64,000 nt of DNA from Streptomyces sp. NRRL S-337 (GTDB lineage: Bacteria; Actinomycetota; Actinomycetes; Streptomycetales; Streptomycetaceae): positions 62,001 through 126,000 of the forward strand of contig NZ_JOIX01000014.1 of NCBI RefSeq assembly GCF_000720175.1. Direction: 5' to 3'. Below the pieces are notes generated by a model that did not search any database, was not told where the DNA came from, and was given only the letters and a program-made list of their open reading frames with translations. The translations under genes were made by a program, and so were the position numbers. Of the stretch, positions 34,000 through 42,451 are shown piece by piece. Within the stretch, counting starts at the first letter, position 1; every line of letters begins with the position of its first letter.

Positions 34000-35805
34000 G
34001 TGCGTAGACCCCACATACGCAGCCACCGTCTGGCCATCGCGGTCGCGGTGACGACGGCCGCGACCCTGACGGCCGGGGTGGCGGGCGCCGCCACCGCGCA
34101 CCACTCGGCCGCTCCGGCCGCCGCCACCTCCTCGGCCCCCTCCGCCGACAAGATCGTCGAAGCCGCCCGCGCCGCCGCGGTCGCGCACGGCTCGGCCACC
34201 GGAGTCGGCAAGAAGGACACCCTCAAGGCCGTCGACACGATGGTCGACCCGGACGGCCGGCAGCACGTCCGCTTCGTCCGCACCCACCGCGGACTGCCCG
34301 TCCTCGGCGGCGACCTCGTCGTCCACCTCAGCGCCCACTCGGCGTACGAGGGCGTGACCCGGGCCTACCGGCACCAGGTCGACCTCTCCGACACCGACCC
34401 GAAGCTCTCGGCCGGTCAGGCCGAGGCGAAGGCCGCCAAGGTGGCCAAGGGCGAGGCCGGTACGGCCGAACTCGTCGTGGACGCCCGCGACGACCGGCTC
34501 ACCCTGGCCTACCAGGTCGAGGTGGCGGACAGCCGTACCGACGAGGCCGGCGGCGCCCGTACGGTCGTCCTCGACGCGGCCACCGGTGCGGTGCTGAGCA
34601 ACACCCCCGCCAACGACTCGTTCCTGTCGCCGGCCGTCCAGGCGAAGCTGCGCGAGCGGGGCGAGCGGCTCAACCCCGCGACCCGGCAGTTCTCGCCCGC
34701 CGCGCCGGTCACCGGCCAGGCGGCCACCACCGCCGGCTACCCGGCCGCCGCCAAGGGCACCGGCGCGTCCTTCTTCGTCGGCAGCGTGCCGCTGTCCACC
34801 ACGCGGACCGCCAAGAAGTCCTTCACCCTCAAGGACTCGACGCGCGGCAACACCGAGACCCGCGACGCCGGTGACAAGGAGCTGGAGAAGTTCTCCGGCG
34901 GCAAGGCGTTCACCTCCGCCACCAACCGCTGGGGCAACGGCACCACGAGCGACCGGGCCACCGCCGCCGTGGACGCCCAGTACGGCATCACCAGCACCCT
35001 GGACTTCTACAAGAAGACCTTCGGGCGCAAGGGCATCAAGAACGACGGCCGCGGCGCGCACGCCCTGGTGCACTTCGGCAAGAACGTGGGCAACGCCTTC
35101 TGGTCGTCGGACTGCGGCTGCATGCTCTACGGCGACGGGGACGGCAAGACGTTCGCCAAGCCGCTGGTCGTCCTGGACGTCACCGGCCACGAGCTGACCC
35201 ACGGCGTGGTCGACGCCACCGCCAACCTCCAGCCCACCCGCGTCGACGAGGAGGGCAACCAGTTCGGCGAACCGGGCTCACTCAACGAGTCGCTGGCGGA
35301 CATCTTCGGCAGCGCGGTGGAGTTTGCCACCAACAACCCGAAGAACCCGCCGAACTACCTGATGGGCGAGAAGCTGGGCCTTGAGCAGAAGTTCCTGCGC
35401 CGCCTGGACAAGCCGTCGCTCGACAAGCTGGAGGGCACCGTCGACTACTGGTCGAAGGCGTCCTACGACACCGAGGTGCACGCCGGCTCCGGCGTCTCCT
35501 CGCACGCCTTCTACCTGCTCGCCGAGGGCAGCGGCAAGAAGACGATCGGCGGCGTCGCCTACGACTCCCCCACCCGCGACGGCTCGCGGGTGACCGGGAT
35601 CGGCCGCACCAAGGCGCTCGCCATCTTCTACCGGGCACTCACCCGGTACATGGTCTCCACGACCGACTTCCACGACGCCCGGACCGCGACGCTGCACGCG
35701 GCGAAGGACCTCTACGGCGCCACCAGCACCGAGTACAAGACGGTGAACAAGGCCTGGTCGGCGGTGAACGTGACGGCGGCCAACGCCCCGTCGGCCAAGC
35801 ACTGA
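34000..35805 (+). CDS. secreted M4 (thermolysin) family zinc metallopeptidase
   Basis: A 601-residue preproenzyme. The signal covers about 1-32 (LAIAVAVTTAATLTAGVAGA). The FTP/PepSY propeptide spans about 50-220 (HVRFVRTHRGLPVLGGDLVV, then LAYQVEVADS). The mature catalytic domain follows, with the zinc motif HELTH (397-401), the third ligand E430 in NESLADIFG, and the downstream catalytic His in EVHAGSGVSSHAFYLLA. All residues needed for activity are present. It digests extracellular protein. The 34-bp palindrome at 35822 terminates it. Confidence 0.95.
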   Translation: MRRPHIRSHRLAIAVAVTTAATLTAGVAGAATAHHSAAPAAATSSAPSADKIVEAARAAAVAHGSATGVGKKDTLKAVDTMVDPDGRQHVRFVRTHRGLPVLGGDLVVHLSAHSAYEGVTRAYRHQVDLSDTDPKLSAGQAEAKAAKVAKGEAGTAELVVDARDDRLTLAYQVEVADSRTDEAGGARTVVLDAATGAVLSNTPANDSFLSPAVQAKLRERGERLNPATRQFSPAAPVTGQAATTAGYPAAAKGTGASFFVGSVPLSTTRTAKKSFTLKDSTRGNTETRDAGDKELEKFSGGKAFTSATNRWGNGTTSDRATAAVDAQYGITSTLDFYKKTFGRKGIKNDGRGAHALVHFGKNVGNAFWSSDCGCMLYGDGDGKTFAKPLVVLDVTGHELTHGVVDATANLQPTRVDEEGNQFGEPGSLNESLADIFGSAVEFATNNPKNPPNYLMGEKLGLEQKFLRRLDKPSLDKLEGTVDYWSKASYDTEVHAGSGVSSHAFYLLAEGSGKKTIGGVAYDSPTRDGSRVTGIGRTKALAIFYRALTRYMVSTTDFHDARTATLHAAKDLYGATSTEYKTVNKAWSAVNVTAANAPSAKH

Positions 35806-35821
35806 GCCCGGCCTGTCGTCC

Positions 35822-35855
35822 CACGGTGCCCCCGCCGGCCGGCGGGGGCACCGTG
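35822..35855. terminator. 34-bp perfect palindrome, terminator
   Basis: A perfect 34-base palindrome begins cacggtgccc and ends in its complement, with no loop spacer other than the central bases. It is 16 bp past the peptidase stop. As RNA it gives a very stable GC hairpin without a U-tract. It probably also insulates the following MFS gene. Confidence 0.75.
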
Positions 35856-35910
35856 CCGTTCCGTGCCGCGACCCTCGACGCCCCGGCCGGCCGGAGCCTA
35901 CGTTGGGGCC

Positions 35911-37170
35911 ATGATCAGCGATCGCGAGGCAGCAGCAACCGGCCGGCGTCCCGGATATGCCGTGGCGGCGGGCGTGTTCGCCATCGGCATGGCCGGAACC
36001 ACCCTCCCCACCCCGCTGTACGGGCTCTACCGCCAGGAGATCGGGTTCTCCGAACTCATGGTGACCGTGGTCTTCGCCGTGTACGCCCTCGGTGTGATCA
36101 CCGTGCTGCTGCTCGCCGGCAACGTCTCCGACGACGTGGGCCGGCGCCCGGTGCTGTTCTGCGCCCTGGCGCTCTCCGCGGCCAGCGCGCTCTGCTTCAT
36201 CTTCGAGGGCGGGCTGCCGCTGCTGTTCCTGGGCCGGGTGCTCTCCGGGTTCGCCGCCGGGCTGTTCAGCGGTGCCGCCACCGCGGCCGTACTGGAGCTG
36301 GCGAAGCCGGGCCAGGAGGCCCATGCCGGATTCGCCGCGACCGCCGCGAACATGGGCGGGCTCGGCTGCGGCCCGCTGCTGTCCGGGCTGCTCGCCCAGT
36401 ACGCGCCCTGGCCGCTGATCCTGCCGTTCGCGGTGCACCTGGTGCTGGTGGCGGTGGCTGCCGTGGCGACCTGGCTGCTGCCGGAGACCGTCCGCGATCC
36501 GCACCGGCCGCACCGTCTGCGCCCCCAGCGCCTCCACCTGCCGCCGGAGGTACGGGGCGTGTTCACGCCCTCGGCCGTCGCCGCGTTCGCCGGCTTCGCG
36601 CTGCTGGGCCTGTTCACCGCCGTCGCACCGAGCTTCGTCGGGCAGACGCTGGGCGTGACGAACCTGGCCGTCGCCGGGGCGATCGTGTTCTCCGTGTTCC
36701 TCGGTTCGACCGCCGGCCAGTCGCTCGCCGGGCGGATCGGGGTGCGCAAGGCGCTGCCGGGCGGCTGCCTGGTGCTCGTCATCGGTCTGGCACTGGTGGC
36801 CACCTCACTGGCCGTCACCTCACTGCCGGTGCTGGTCCTCGGCGCCCTGTGCGGCGGCACCGGCCAGGGCCTGGCCTTCCGCGCCGGGCTGACCGCCGTG
36901 AGCCGGGCGGCGCCCGCCGCGCACCGCGGCGGCACCATCTCGGCGTTCTTCCTCGTCGCCTACTTCGGCATCTCGCTGCCGGTCGTCGGGGTCGGCGCGC
37001 TCACCATGGAACTGGGACTGCGCGGCGCCGGCCTCACCTTCGCCGGCTGCGTCATCGTGCTCGCGGTGACCGTCGGCCTGTACGTGCTGCGCCACCCGCC
37101 GGCCGTCGACGACGACGAACGCCCCGTGGCCGCGCGGCAGAACCAGGGACGGCACAATCGGCAGGCATGA
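35911..37170 (+). CDS. MFS transporter, 12 helices
   Basis: A 419-residue major facilitator with about 12 helices. The first is GYAVAAGVFAIGMAGTTLPT, the motif-A loop is GNVSDDVGRRPVLF and motif C is approximated by GPLLSGLLAQ in helix 5. This resembles sugar- or drug-exporting MFS proteins related to the YcaD type; substrate unknown. Its stop overlaps the start of the next gene by ATGA. Confidence 0.88.
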   Translation: MISDREAAATGRRPGYAVAAGVFAIGMAGTTLPTPLYGLYRQEIGFSELMVTVVFAVYALGVITVLLLAGNVSDDVGRRPVLFCALALSAASALCFIFEGGLPLLFLGRVLSGFAAGLFSGAATAAVLELAKPGQEAHAGFAATAANMGGLGCGPLLSGLLAQYAPWPLILPFAVHLVLVAVAAVATWLLPETVRDPHRPHRLRPQRLHLPPEVRGVFTPSAVAAFAGFALLGLFTAVAPSFVGQTLGVTNLAVAGAIVFSVFLGSTAGQSLAGRIGVRKALPGGCLVLVIGLALVATSLAVTSLPVLVLGALCGGTGQGLAFRAGLTAVSRAAPAAHRGGTISAFFLVAYFGISLPVVGVGALTMELGLRGAGLTFAGCVIVLAVTVGLYVLRHPPAVDDDERPVAARQNQGRHNRQA

Positions 37171-37559
37171 ACACCAGGGTGTGGATGGACAGTTGGCAGA
37201 TGGGGTGCTGCGGTGAGCCCTTCACCATCGGGTCGGAGGTGTCCTGGACGGTCGTCGACCCGGATCGGGAGTGGCTGACCAAGGTGCTCGGAGCCAGGAC
37301 CGCGGCCACGGTCGACGGCGTCGAGGAGCACCACGGCGGTCGCCCCGAGCAGCCGGCACCGGTCCGCGGCACCGTCACCGGCATCCACGCCGTGCACTGC
37401 CGCTTCGCCGCGCTGCCCGGCGAGCCCGGCCACACCCGCGGCCCGGTGCCGGGCAGCGGCACGCTCACCGCCCTGTCCTCGGCCCCACGGTGGACGTCCG
37501 GCCGCGACGGCCTCGACTTCGTGGGCTTCCTCGTCGATGTCGCCGCCCCACCGCGGTGA
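37167..37559 (+). CDS. DUF6578-like protein
   Basis: A 130-residue soluble protein. The N-terminal pattern WMDSWQMGCCGEPFTIGSEV, then SWTVV resembles the DUF6578 family, whose role is unknown. The rest includes a GTVTGIHAVHCRF strand and a C-terminal DFVGFLVDV strand. The start overlaps the MFS stop by 4 bp, so both are translated together. Family assignment is from memory of the pattern. Confidence 0.65.
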   Translation: MNTRVWMDSWQMGCCGEPFTIGSEVSWTVVDPDREWLTKVLGARTAATVDGVEEHHGGRPEQPAPVRGTVTGIHAVHCRFAALPGEPGHTRGPVPGSGTLTALSSAPRWTSGRDGLDFVGFLVDVAAPPR

Positions 37560-37578
37560 GGCACGGCCGGGCCCCGAC

Positions 37579-37626
37579 GGTCACGGGCCCGGGGCGGTCA
37601 CGGGTCTGGGTCAGTCACGGGTCCGG
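37579..37626. repeat. three imperfect ~17-bp direct repeats
   Basis: Three copies of a ggtcacggg-type unit (starting at 37579, 37596 and about 37613) lie between the DUF6578 stop and the P450 stop. Convergent genes flank them, so a role in termination or simple slippage expansion is possible. Confidence 0.6.
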
Positions 37627-37633
37627 TTCGTTC

Positions 37634-38872
37634 TCAGGCCGTCTTCCGCCCCCCTTCGCCCCGCCCGAGCCGTAACCGCAGGTGGCTGGGGCCGCGGGTG
37701 AAGACGCCCGTGTCGGCCGGCGGCGCCCCGTCCGCGAAGGCCATGTCGGGGAACGCGTCGAGGAGTTGGTTGACGCCGGTCTCCACCTCGGCCCGGGCCA
37801 GCAGGGCCCCCACGCAGAAGTGCCGGCCGAGGCCGAACGCGATGTGCTGGGCGGCCGCGGTGAAGGCTCCGGCCGGGCTGAGGTCGGGACGGAAGATGTC
37901 GAACTCGTCGGGCCGGTCGTAGTGGTCCGGGTCGCGATTGGCGGCGCCGATCAGGCAGGTGACCGTGGCGCCGGCGGGGATCGTGCCGCCGCTGACGGTC
38001 ACCTCCGCGGCGGGCTGGCGCATGATCATCTGGACCGGCGGGGTGTACCGCAGCGTCTCGGCGAACGCGGCGGGGATCAGCGACCGGTCGGCGCGCACCG
38101 CGGCGAACTGCTCGGGGCGGGCGAGCAGATTGCGGAAGATCAGCGATATGGCCTTGTCGGTGGTCTCCCCGCCCGCGGCCAGCAGCAGGCTGACGAACGC
38201 GACGATGTCCTGGTCGGTCATCCGGACGCCGTCGACCTCGGCGGTGCAGAGCCGGGAGAGCAGATCGGCGCCAGGGGCCGCGCGGCGTTCCCGGATGACC
38301 GGCAGGAGGTAACCGGCGAGTTCCTCGCCCGCACGCCGTCCGGCGGCGGCAACCCCGGGGTCCTGGGCGAGGTTGGCGATGAAAGCCACCACCGCGGTGT
38401 ACCAGCCGTGGAAGCGGTCGTGGTCGGCCCGGTCCAGTCCGAGCATGTCGACGATCACGTTGATCGGGAAGCGGGTCGCGAACCGCGCCACCAGATCGGT
38501 CTCCTCGGAGTCCCGGAAGGTGTCGATCAGCTCGCGGGCGTTGCGCTCGATCACCGGCAGGAACGTCTCCTGCAGTTCGCGGCCGCGGAAGGCGGGCGCC
38601 ACCAGGGCGCGGCGCACCGCGTGCTCCCGGCCGTTCATCTGGGGCAGGGTGCGGCCGCCGTGGGCCGGCTCGATCTGCCAGGCGTAGTTGTCAGTGGTGA
38701 ACACCGGCTCCCGGAAGGCGCGTTGGACGTCTTCGTAGCGGGAGAGGAGGTAGCTGTCGGTGCCCTTGTCGTGGAACAGCGGGTAGTGCTCGCGCAGGAC
38801 CCCGTACGCGGGGTAGGGGGCCGCGGCGAACTCCGGGGACAGGATGTCGGGCGGCGGAGGAAGGGTGGTCAC
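37634..38872 (-). CDS. cytochrome P450
   Basis: A 412-residue soluble bacterial P450. The I-helix oxygen motif is LLLAAGGETTDK, the K-helix ExxR is ETLR and the heme-binding loop is FGLGRHFCVGALLA with the Cys ligand C353. It begins at GTG 38872 (MTTLPPPPDILSPEFAAAPY). The standard fold is complete. Substrate cannot be deduced; no ferredoxin or biosynthetic enzyme adjoins except the IPNS-like oxygenase 0.6 kb away on the same strand. Confidence 0.93.
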   Translation of the reverse strand: MTTLPPPPDILSPEFAAAPYPAYGVLREHYPLFHDKGTDSYLLSRYEDVQRAFREPVFTTDNYAWQIEPAHGGRTLPQMNGREHAVRRALVAPAFRGRELQETFLPVIERNARELIDTFRDSEETDLVARFATRFPINVIVDMLGLDRADHDRFHGWYTAVVAFIANLAQDPGVAAAGRRAGEELAGYLLPVIRERRAAPGADLLSRLCTAEVDGVRMTDQDIVAFVSLLLAAGGETTDKAISLIFRNLLARPEQFAAVRADRSLIPAAFAETLRYTPPVQMIMRQPAAEVTVSGGTIPAGATVTCLIGAANRDPDHYDRPDEFDIFRPDLSPAGAFTAAAQHIAFGLGRHFCVGALLARAEVETGVNQLLDAFPDMAFADGAPPADTGVFTRGPSHLRLRLGRGEGGRKTA

Positions 38873-39118
38873 GCCGCCGGACGCTAGGGCCGGGGCGCGG
38901 GGTCGTCGAGGGTGCGTGGGTGGTGTGCGGGTGCGCCGGGGGCGCATCGTTGGCCGCCGGTCCACACATACGGGGCGCCCTCTTCACCCGGACGGTCGGC
39001 CGCCGTCACTCCGCTGCCCCGCACGGCACGCCCCGCCCGCCCCGGGCGTCGACGCTGAGAGCCGCACGACCGCTCCGGGACCGGAGCGCGACCGTCCCAG
39101 ACAGGGGTGAGACCCGCT

Positions 39119-39403
39119 ATGTCCGCGTCCGACCCACCGCCTCCACGCCGCCGTCTCCGCCGCGGGTTCGCCGTGGCGGCCACGCTCGTCGCGCTGTTGT
39201 ACGCCGTCGCCGCACCGGCCGCGGCAGGCCAGCGGTCCCCCGCCGGGCCGCCCGGGAGGCCCGCCGGCGCGGCGGCCGGCAGCAAGCCGCTGGTGTTCAT
39301 GGGCCTGGGTACCGTTGCCGGCCTGGCCGTGCTCGCGACCGCGGGTCTGGTCACGGCCGCCCGTCGGCGATGCGTCAACTCACATGCAGATGACAGGAGT
39401 TGA
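39119..39403 (+). CDS. small secreted/membrane protein, 94 residues
   Basis: A 94-residue protein with a signal-like N-terminal hydrophobic helix (GFAVAATLVALLYAVAAPAA), a short Gly/Pro linker, and a second hydrophobic helix (LVFMGLGTVAGLAVLATAGL) followed by RRR. This is the plan of a type I or two-helix membrane protein with a short external loop. No family recognised. Confidence 0.6.
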   Translation: MSASDPPPPRRRLRRGFAVAATLVALLYAVAAPAAAGQRSPAGPPGRPAGAAAGSKPLVFMGLGTVAGLAVLATAGLVTAARRRCVNSHADDRS

Positions 39404-39432
39404 GGCGATCTCCGCCGGCTCAGGTCAAGGGC

Positions 39433-40515
39433 TCAGTCACTCCTGGCGGCCCGCAGGCGGGCGGCCTCGCGGGGTGAGTTCTCGTTGCGGCGGCCGGCCC
39501 GGGAGCCCGCCAGTTTCTCGGCCAGGTGCCGGCCGACCGTGGTGGGCGGGTAGCGCGGTGCGGCGCCGGGTGGGACACAGCCGGGCAGCGCGCTGATCTC
39601 CGCGTCCCAGTTGCCGTCGTGGAAGTACGCGGCGGAGCGGCGCCGGACGCCCCGCCCCCGCTCGTCGGTGGGCGGCAGCACCCGGTGCATCGTGGACCGC
39701 CAGCGGTCGTTCGTCCAACGGGCCAGCAGGTCACCGAGGTTGACCAGCAGGCACCCGGGCTCCGGCAGGACGTCGTGCCAGCCGCCGTCCCCGTCGAGGA
39801 TCTGCAGCCCGGGGACGCGGCCGGCCCACAGCACGGTGACGATGCCGTAGTCGGTGTGCGCACCCATCCCCATCCGGTCGCGGTCGACGGTGAGTGCGTG
39901 GTCCGGGAGCGGATAGTGGTTCATGCGCAGCACGTCGAGGGAGTGGTCGGTGAACGGGGCGAAGTAACCCTCCGGCAGGCCCAGTGCGTGCGCGAAGATC
40001 CCGTTCATCCGCCGGGCCAGCCCGCCGGCCTGGCGGCACCACTCCTCGACGGCCTGCCGGAAGCCCGGCAGCGACGGCCAGACGTTGGCCGGGTAGTGCG
40101 CTGCGGGGAGGTCCGACCCGGGGAACGAGGAGGCCTCGGAGCCGACGTTGAACGCCTCGAAGAGGTCCTCGGCGGCCGCGGGAACGCCGAGGCTCAGGCT
40201 GAGTTTCTCGGTGCGCGGCGGGGTGTAGCCGCGGTTGATGTCGGGGGACGGCGCCCGTAGTCGCTTCTTCTCCTCCATGGGCAGTGCGAAGAAGGCGTCC
40301 AGGGCGTCGGCGAAGGCTCCGGCGGCATCCTCCGGGATGCCGTGGCCGCGGATCTGCAGGAAGCCGACGGTGCGCGCCGCCCTGTCGACCGCGGTGGCGA
40401 GGGCCGTACGGGCGGCCTCGGTGCCGTTCTCCCAGCCGGAGATGTCGATGACGGGCACGTCGAGCACCCCGTCCGGGACAGCCCGGTCGCCGGTCCGCCC
40501 GTCGCTGCTGCCCAT
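39433..40515 (-). CDS. isopenicillin-N-synthase-like 2-oxoglutarate/Fe(II) dioxygenase
   Basis: A 360-residue enzyme of the IPNS/2OG-dependent oxygenase superfamily. The DIOX_N part starts at VPVIDISGW and includes GFLQIRGHGI. The jelly-roll core has the iron triad H220-x-D222 (GAHTDYG) and H277 (TMHRVL), and R293 (RRRSAAYF) for the co-substrate carboxylate. The substrate is unknown. It is the nearest oxygenase to the P450 on the same strand, with a small opposite gene in between. Confidence 0.88.
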   Translation of the reverse strand: MGSSDGRTGDRAVPDGVLDVPVIDISGWENGTEAARTALATAVDRAARTVGFLQIRGHGIPEDAAGAFADALDAFFALPMEEKKRLRAPSPDINRGYTPPRTEKLSLSLGVPAAAEDLFEAFNVGSEASSFPGSDLPAAHYPANVWPSLPGFRQAVEEWCRQAGGLARRMNGIFAHALGLPEGYFAPFTDHSLDVLRMNHYPLPDHALTVDRDRMGMGAHTDYGIVTVLWAGRVPGLQILDGDGGWHDVLPEPGCLLVNLGDLLARWTNDRWRSTMHRVLPPTDERGRGVRRRSAAYFHDGNWDAEISALPGCVPPGAAPRYPPTTVGRHLAEKLAGSRAGRRNENSPREAARLRAARSD

Positions 40516-40624
40516 CGTGGGACGCCCTTTCGTCGCGGTGGGGGCGCGAGACACGGCCACGCCGGTTCCCCTGGTTCACCATTCTGCGGAAAACGGAACG
40601 GCCTGTCTCCGCCGGAACCGGCCG

Positions 40625-41344
40625 CTACACGTCGCGGGGAGCCGTCGGGCCGGCGGGGTAACCGGGGGCGCGCCAGGACGTGGAGCGGCCGAGCAGCGCC
40701 AGGATGCGGTCCAGTTCGCCCGCGGTGTCGTCGACGGGGAGGCCGGGCCGGAAGGCACTGCCGGGGGCGAGCCGGGAGTCGTCGTCCGGGACGGCACGGG
40801 CGATCGGCAGGGCGGCTCCGAGGAGCTCGGGGCCGGGGTCGTAACCGAGACCCAGGGTGCGGGCGACGTCCCAGCTGTGGACGACGTAGTCGATGAGGTG
40901 GAAGCCGATCACCCGGCGCGCGGGGAAGGTCCGCACGGCGCTGAATTCGGGGAGGTGGCACTCGCGGTCGGGGGTGTCGACGGCGGCGAAGGCGGCGATG
41001 ACCCGTTCCGCCGCCGAGCCGTACGCCGCGACCGGTTCCGGCCCGAGCGGGCGGACCGCCCAGTGCGCGGGGTCGCGGCCGTCCCCGCGCGCGGCCGCGG
41101 CGAACCCGTGGTGCTGGACGGTCATATGGGCGAGCAGATCGGCCAGCGTCCATGCGGCGCACGGGGTCGGCCGGGTGAGGTCGTCGGGGCGGATCCGCCG
41201 GACGAGCGCCACGCTGTCCCGGACCGCTCGCGCGTGCAGCCGCTTGAGCCGGACGAAGTCCGCGCCGCGGGCGTCCGTGGGGTGGGCGTCCGCGGAGTGG
41301 GAGTCCGTGAGCGCGCCGTCAGCTGCTCGGTTATTGATAGGCAT
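40625..41344 (-). CDS. TIGR03086-type maleylpyruvate isomerase family protein
   Basis: A 239-residue DinB-like metal protein. The TIGR03086 pattern is visible: RIRPDDLTRPTPCAAWTLAD, then LLAHMTVQHHG with metal His, and GFHLIDYVVHSWDVARTLGL with further His. It probably acts with mycothiol. It is divergent from the MarR gene with only about 52 bp between the two starts, so the regulator is likely to control it. Confidence 0.86.
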   Translation of the reverse strand: MPINNRAADGALTDSHSADAHPTDARGADFVRLKRLHARAVRDSVALVRRIRPDDLTRPTPCAAWTLADLLAHMTVQHHGFAAAARGDGRDPAHWAVRPLGPEPVAAYGSAAERVIAAFAAVDTPDRECHLPEFSAVRTFPARRVIGFHLIDYVVHSWDVARTLGLGYDPGPELLGAALPIARAVPDDDSRLAPGSAFRPGLPVDDTAGELDRILALLGRSTSWRAPGYPAGPTAPRDV

Positions 41345-41396
41345 GCGCTTACGATCTGCTTCCGCATATGAATTTGTCAACGGGTATTTTCGTGCC

Positions 41397-41882
41397 ATGA
41401 CCGAGAAACCGGCCGACCACGGCACCCCCTCCGGGGAACGGGCGGACCGCCCCGATCTGGCGGCGATGATGGTGCCGTTGGGCCGCGCCCTGATGGCCGC
41501 CGAGCAGCCGGCCCTCGACGCGCACGGTCTGACCATGTGGGGCTACTCGGTCCTGCTGCACCTGGACGAGACGCCGATCCGCACCCAGGCCGCGCTCGCC
41601 GAGGCGATTCGCGCGGACAAGACCCGCATCATCGCCGTCCTCGACGACCTGGAGGCCCGGGAACTGATCCGCCGTCAGCCCGACCCCGGGGACCGCCGGG
41701 TACGGCTGCTGTCGCTCACCCCCGAGGGGCGGCGGGTGCGCGACGCCACCCGGTCGGCGATCCAGGAGAACGAGGAACGGCTGCTGGCCCGGCTGCCGGC
41801 CGCGGACCGCGCCGCCTTCCTCCGCGCGCTGCAGACCTTGTCGGCGCTGCCCGAGCTGCGACCGCCCCGCAAGCGGCCCTAG
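41397..41882 (+). CDS. MarR family regulator
   Basis: A 161-residue MarR protein. The winged HTH runs from about 55 to 120 (RTQAALAEAIRADKTRIIAV, then LDDLEARELIRRQPDPGDRR for the recognition helix and wing). It is divergent from the TIGR03086 gene. The 52-bp interval is AT-richer than its surroundings and includes catatg, but I could not fix a clear operator. Confidence 0.9.
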   Translation: MTEKPADHGTPSGERADRPDLAAMMVPLGRALMAAEQPALDAHGLTMWGYSVLLHLDETPIRTQAALAEAIRADKTRIIAVLDDLEARELIRRQPDPGDRRVRLLSLTPEGRRVRDATRSAIQENEERLLARLPAADRAAFLRALQTLSALPELRPPRKRP

Positions 41883-41902
41883 GGGCGCGCGAACAGACAA
41901 AA

Positions 41903-41949
41903 GCCGGTGCCGGCTCCCGCGACCCGTGGTCGCCGGGGCCGGCACCGGC
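41903..41949. terminator. bidirectional long hairpin
   Basis: Arms gccggtgccggc (41903-41914) and gccggcaccggc (41938-41949) pair perfectly, and the inner sequence extends the stem with mismatches. It lies between the convergent MarR and His-rich genes and probably terminates both. Confidence 0.72.
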
Positions 41950-41964
41950 CGGAAGCTGCTGGAA

Positions 41965-42228
41965 TCACTTCCAGTCGCCGTCGCCGCCCCAGCCGTAACC
42001 GCCGTGCTGGCAGCCCTCGCTGAAGTACGGGCCGAAGTAGTCGCTGACGCCCGCGTTCAGCCAGCAGCCACCGTAGTTGCCGTGGCCGCGGTGGTGGTTG
42101 TAGTGGTGGTGGCGCTTGTGGTGGTGCTTGTAGCCGTGGTCCTTGCCGGAAGCCATGGCGGCGCTCGCACCGCCCATGACGATGCTGGTGGCCAGGGCGC
42201 TAGCGGCGATCGCGGCGCGAATGCGCAT
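41965..42228 (-). CDS. small secreted His-rich protein (I)
   Basis: An 87-residue exported protein. The signal peptide covers about 1-27 (IAASALATSIVMGGASAAMA). The mature part is dense in His (HHHKRHHHYNHHRGHG, residues 35-50), Gly and Tyr, with C55 and C73. Such clusters bind Ni, Zn or Cu. A gaggagc ribosome-binding site is strong and the upstream region is AT-rich, suggesting high expression. It follows phosphatase B on the same strand after 223 bp. Compare the similar protein at 52095. Confidence 0.78.
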   Translation of the reverse strand: MRIRAAIAASALATSIVMGGASAAMASGKDHGYKHHHKRHHHYNHHRGHGNYGGCWLNAGVSDYFGPYFSEGCQHGGYGWGGDGDWK

Positions 42229-42451
42229 GTCTGCTCCTCAGGAGGATCAAAGAGGTATATCGACCTTTTCAGGGATCACCTTCACAGAACCTCCTAAAAC
42301 CTGACTCATCGTTAATTGGGCGAGTCGGAGTAATCCACCGCCGTCTTCGCGTTTCGCGGATCCGCCGAGGCCGGCGGCCGGACGGGAGGCCGTAGCAGCC
42401 GGTGAGCCGGAGACCGGGAGCGCCGGTCGTGGTCTCCCGGGCCGAGCCCTG

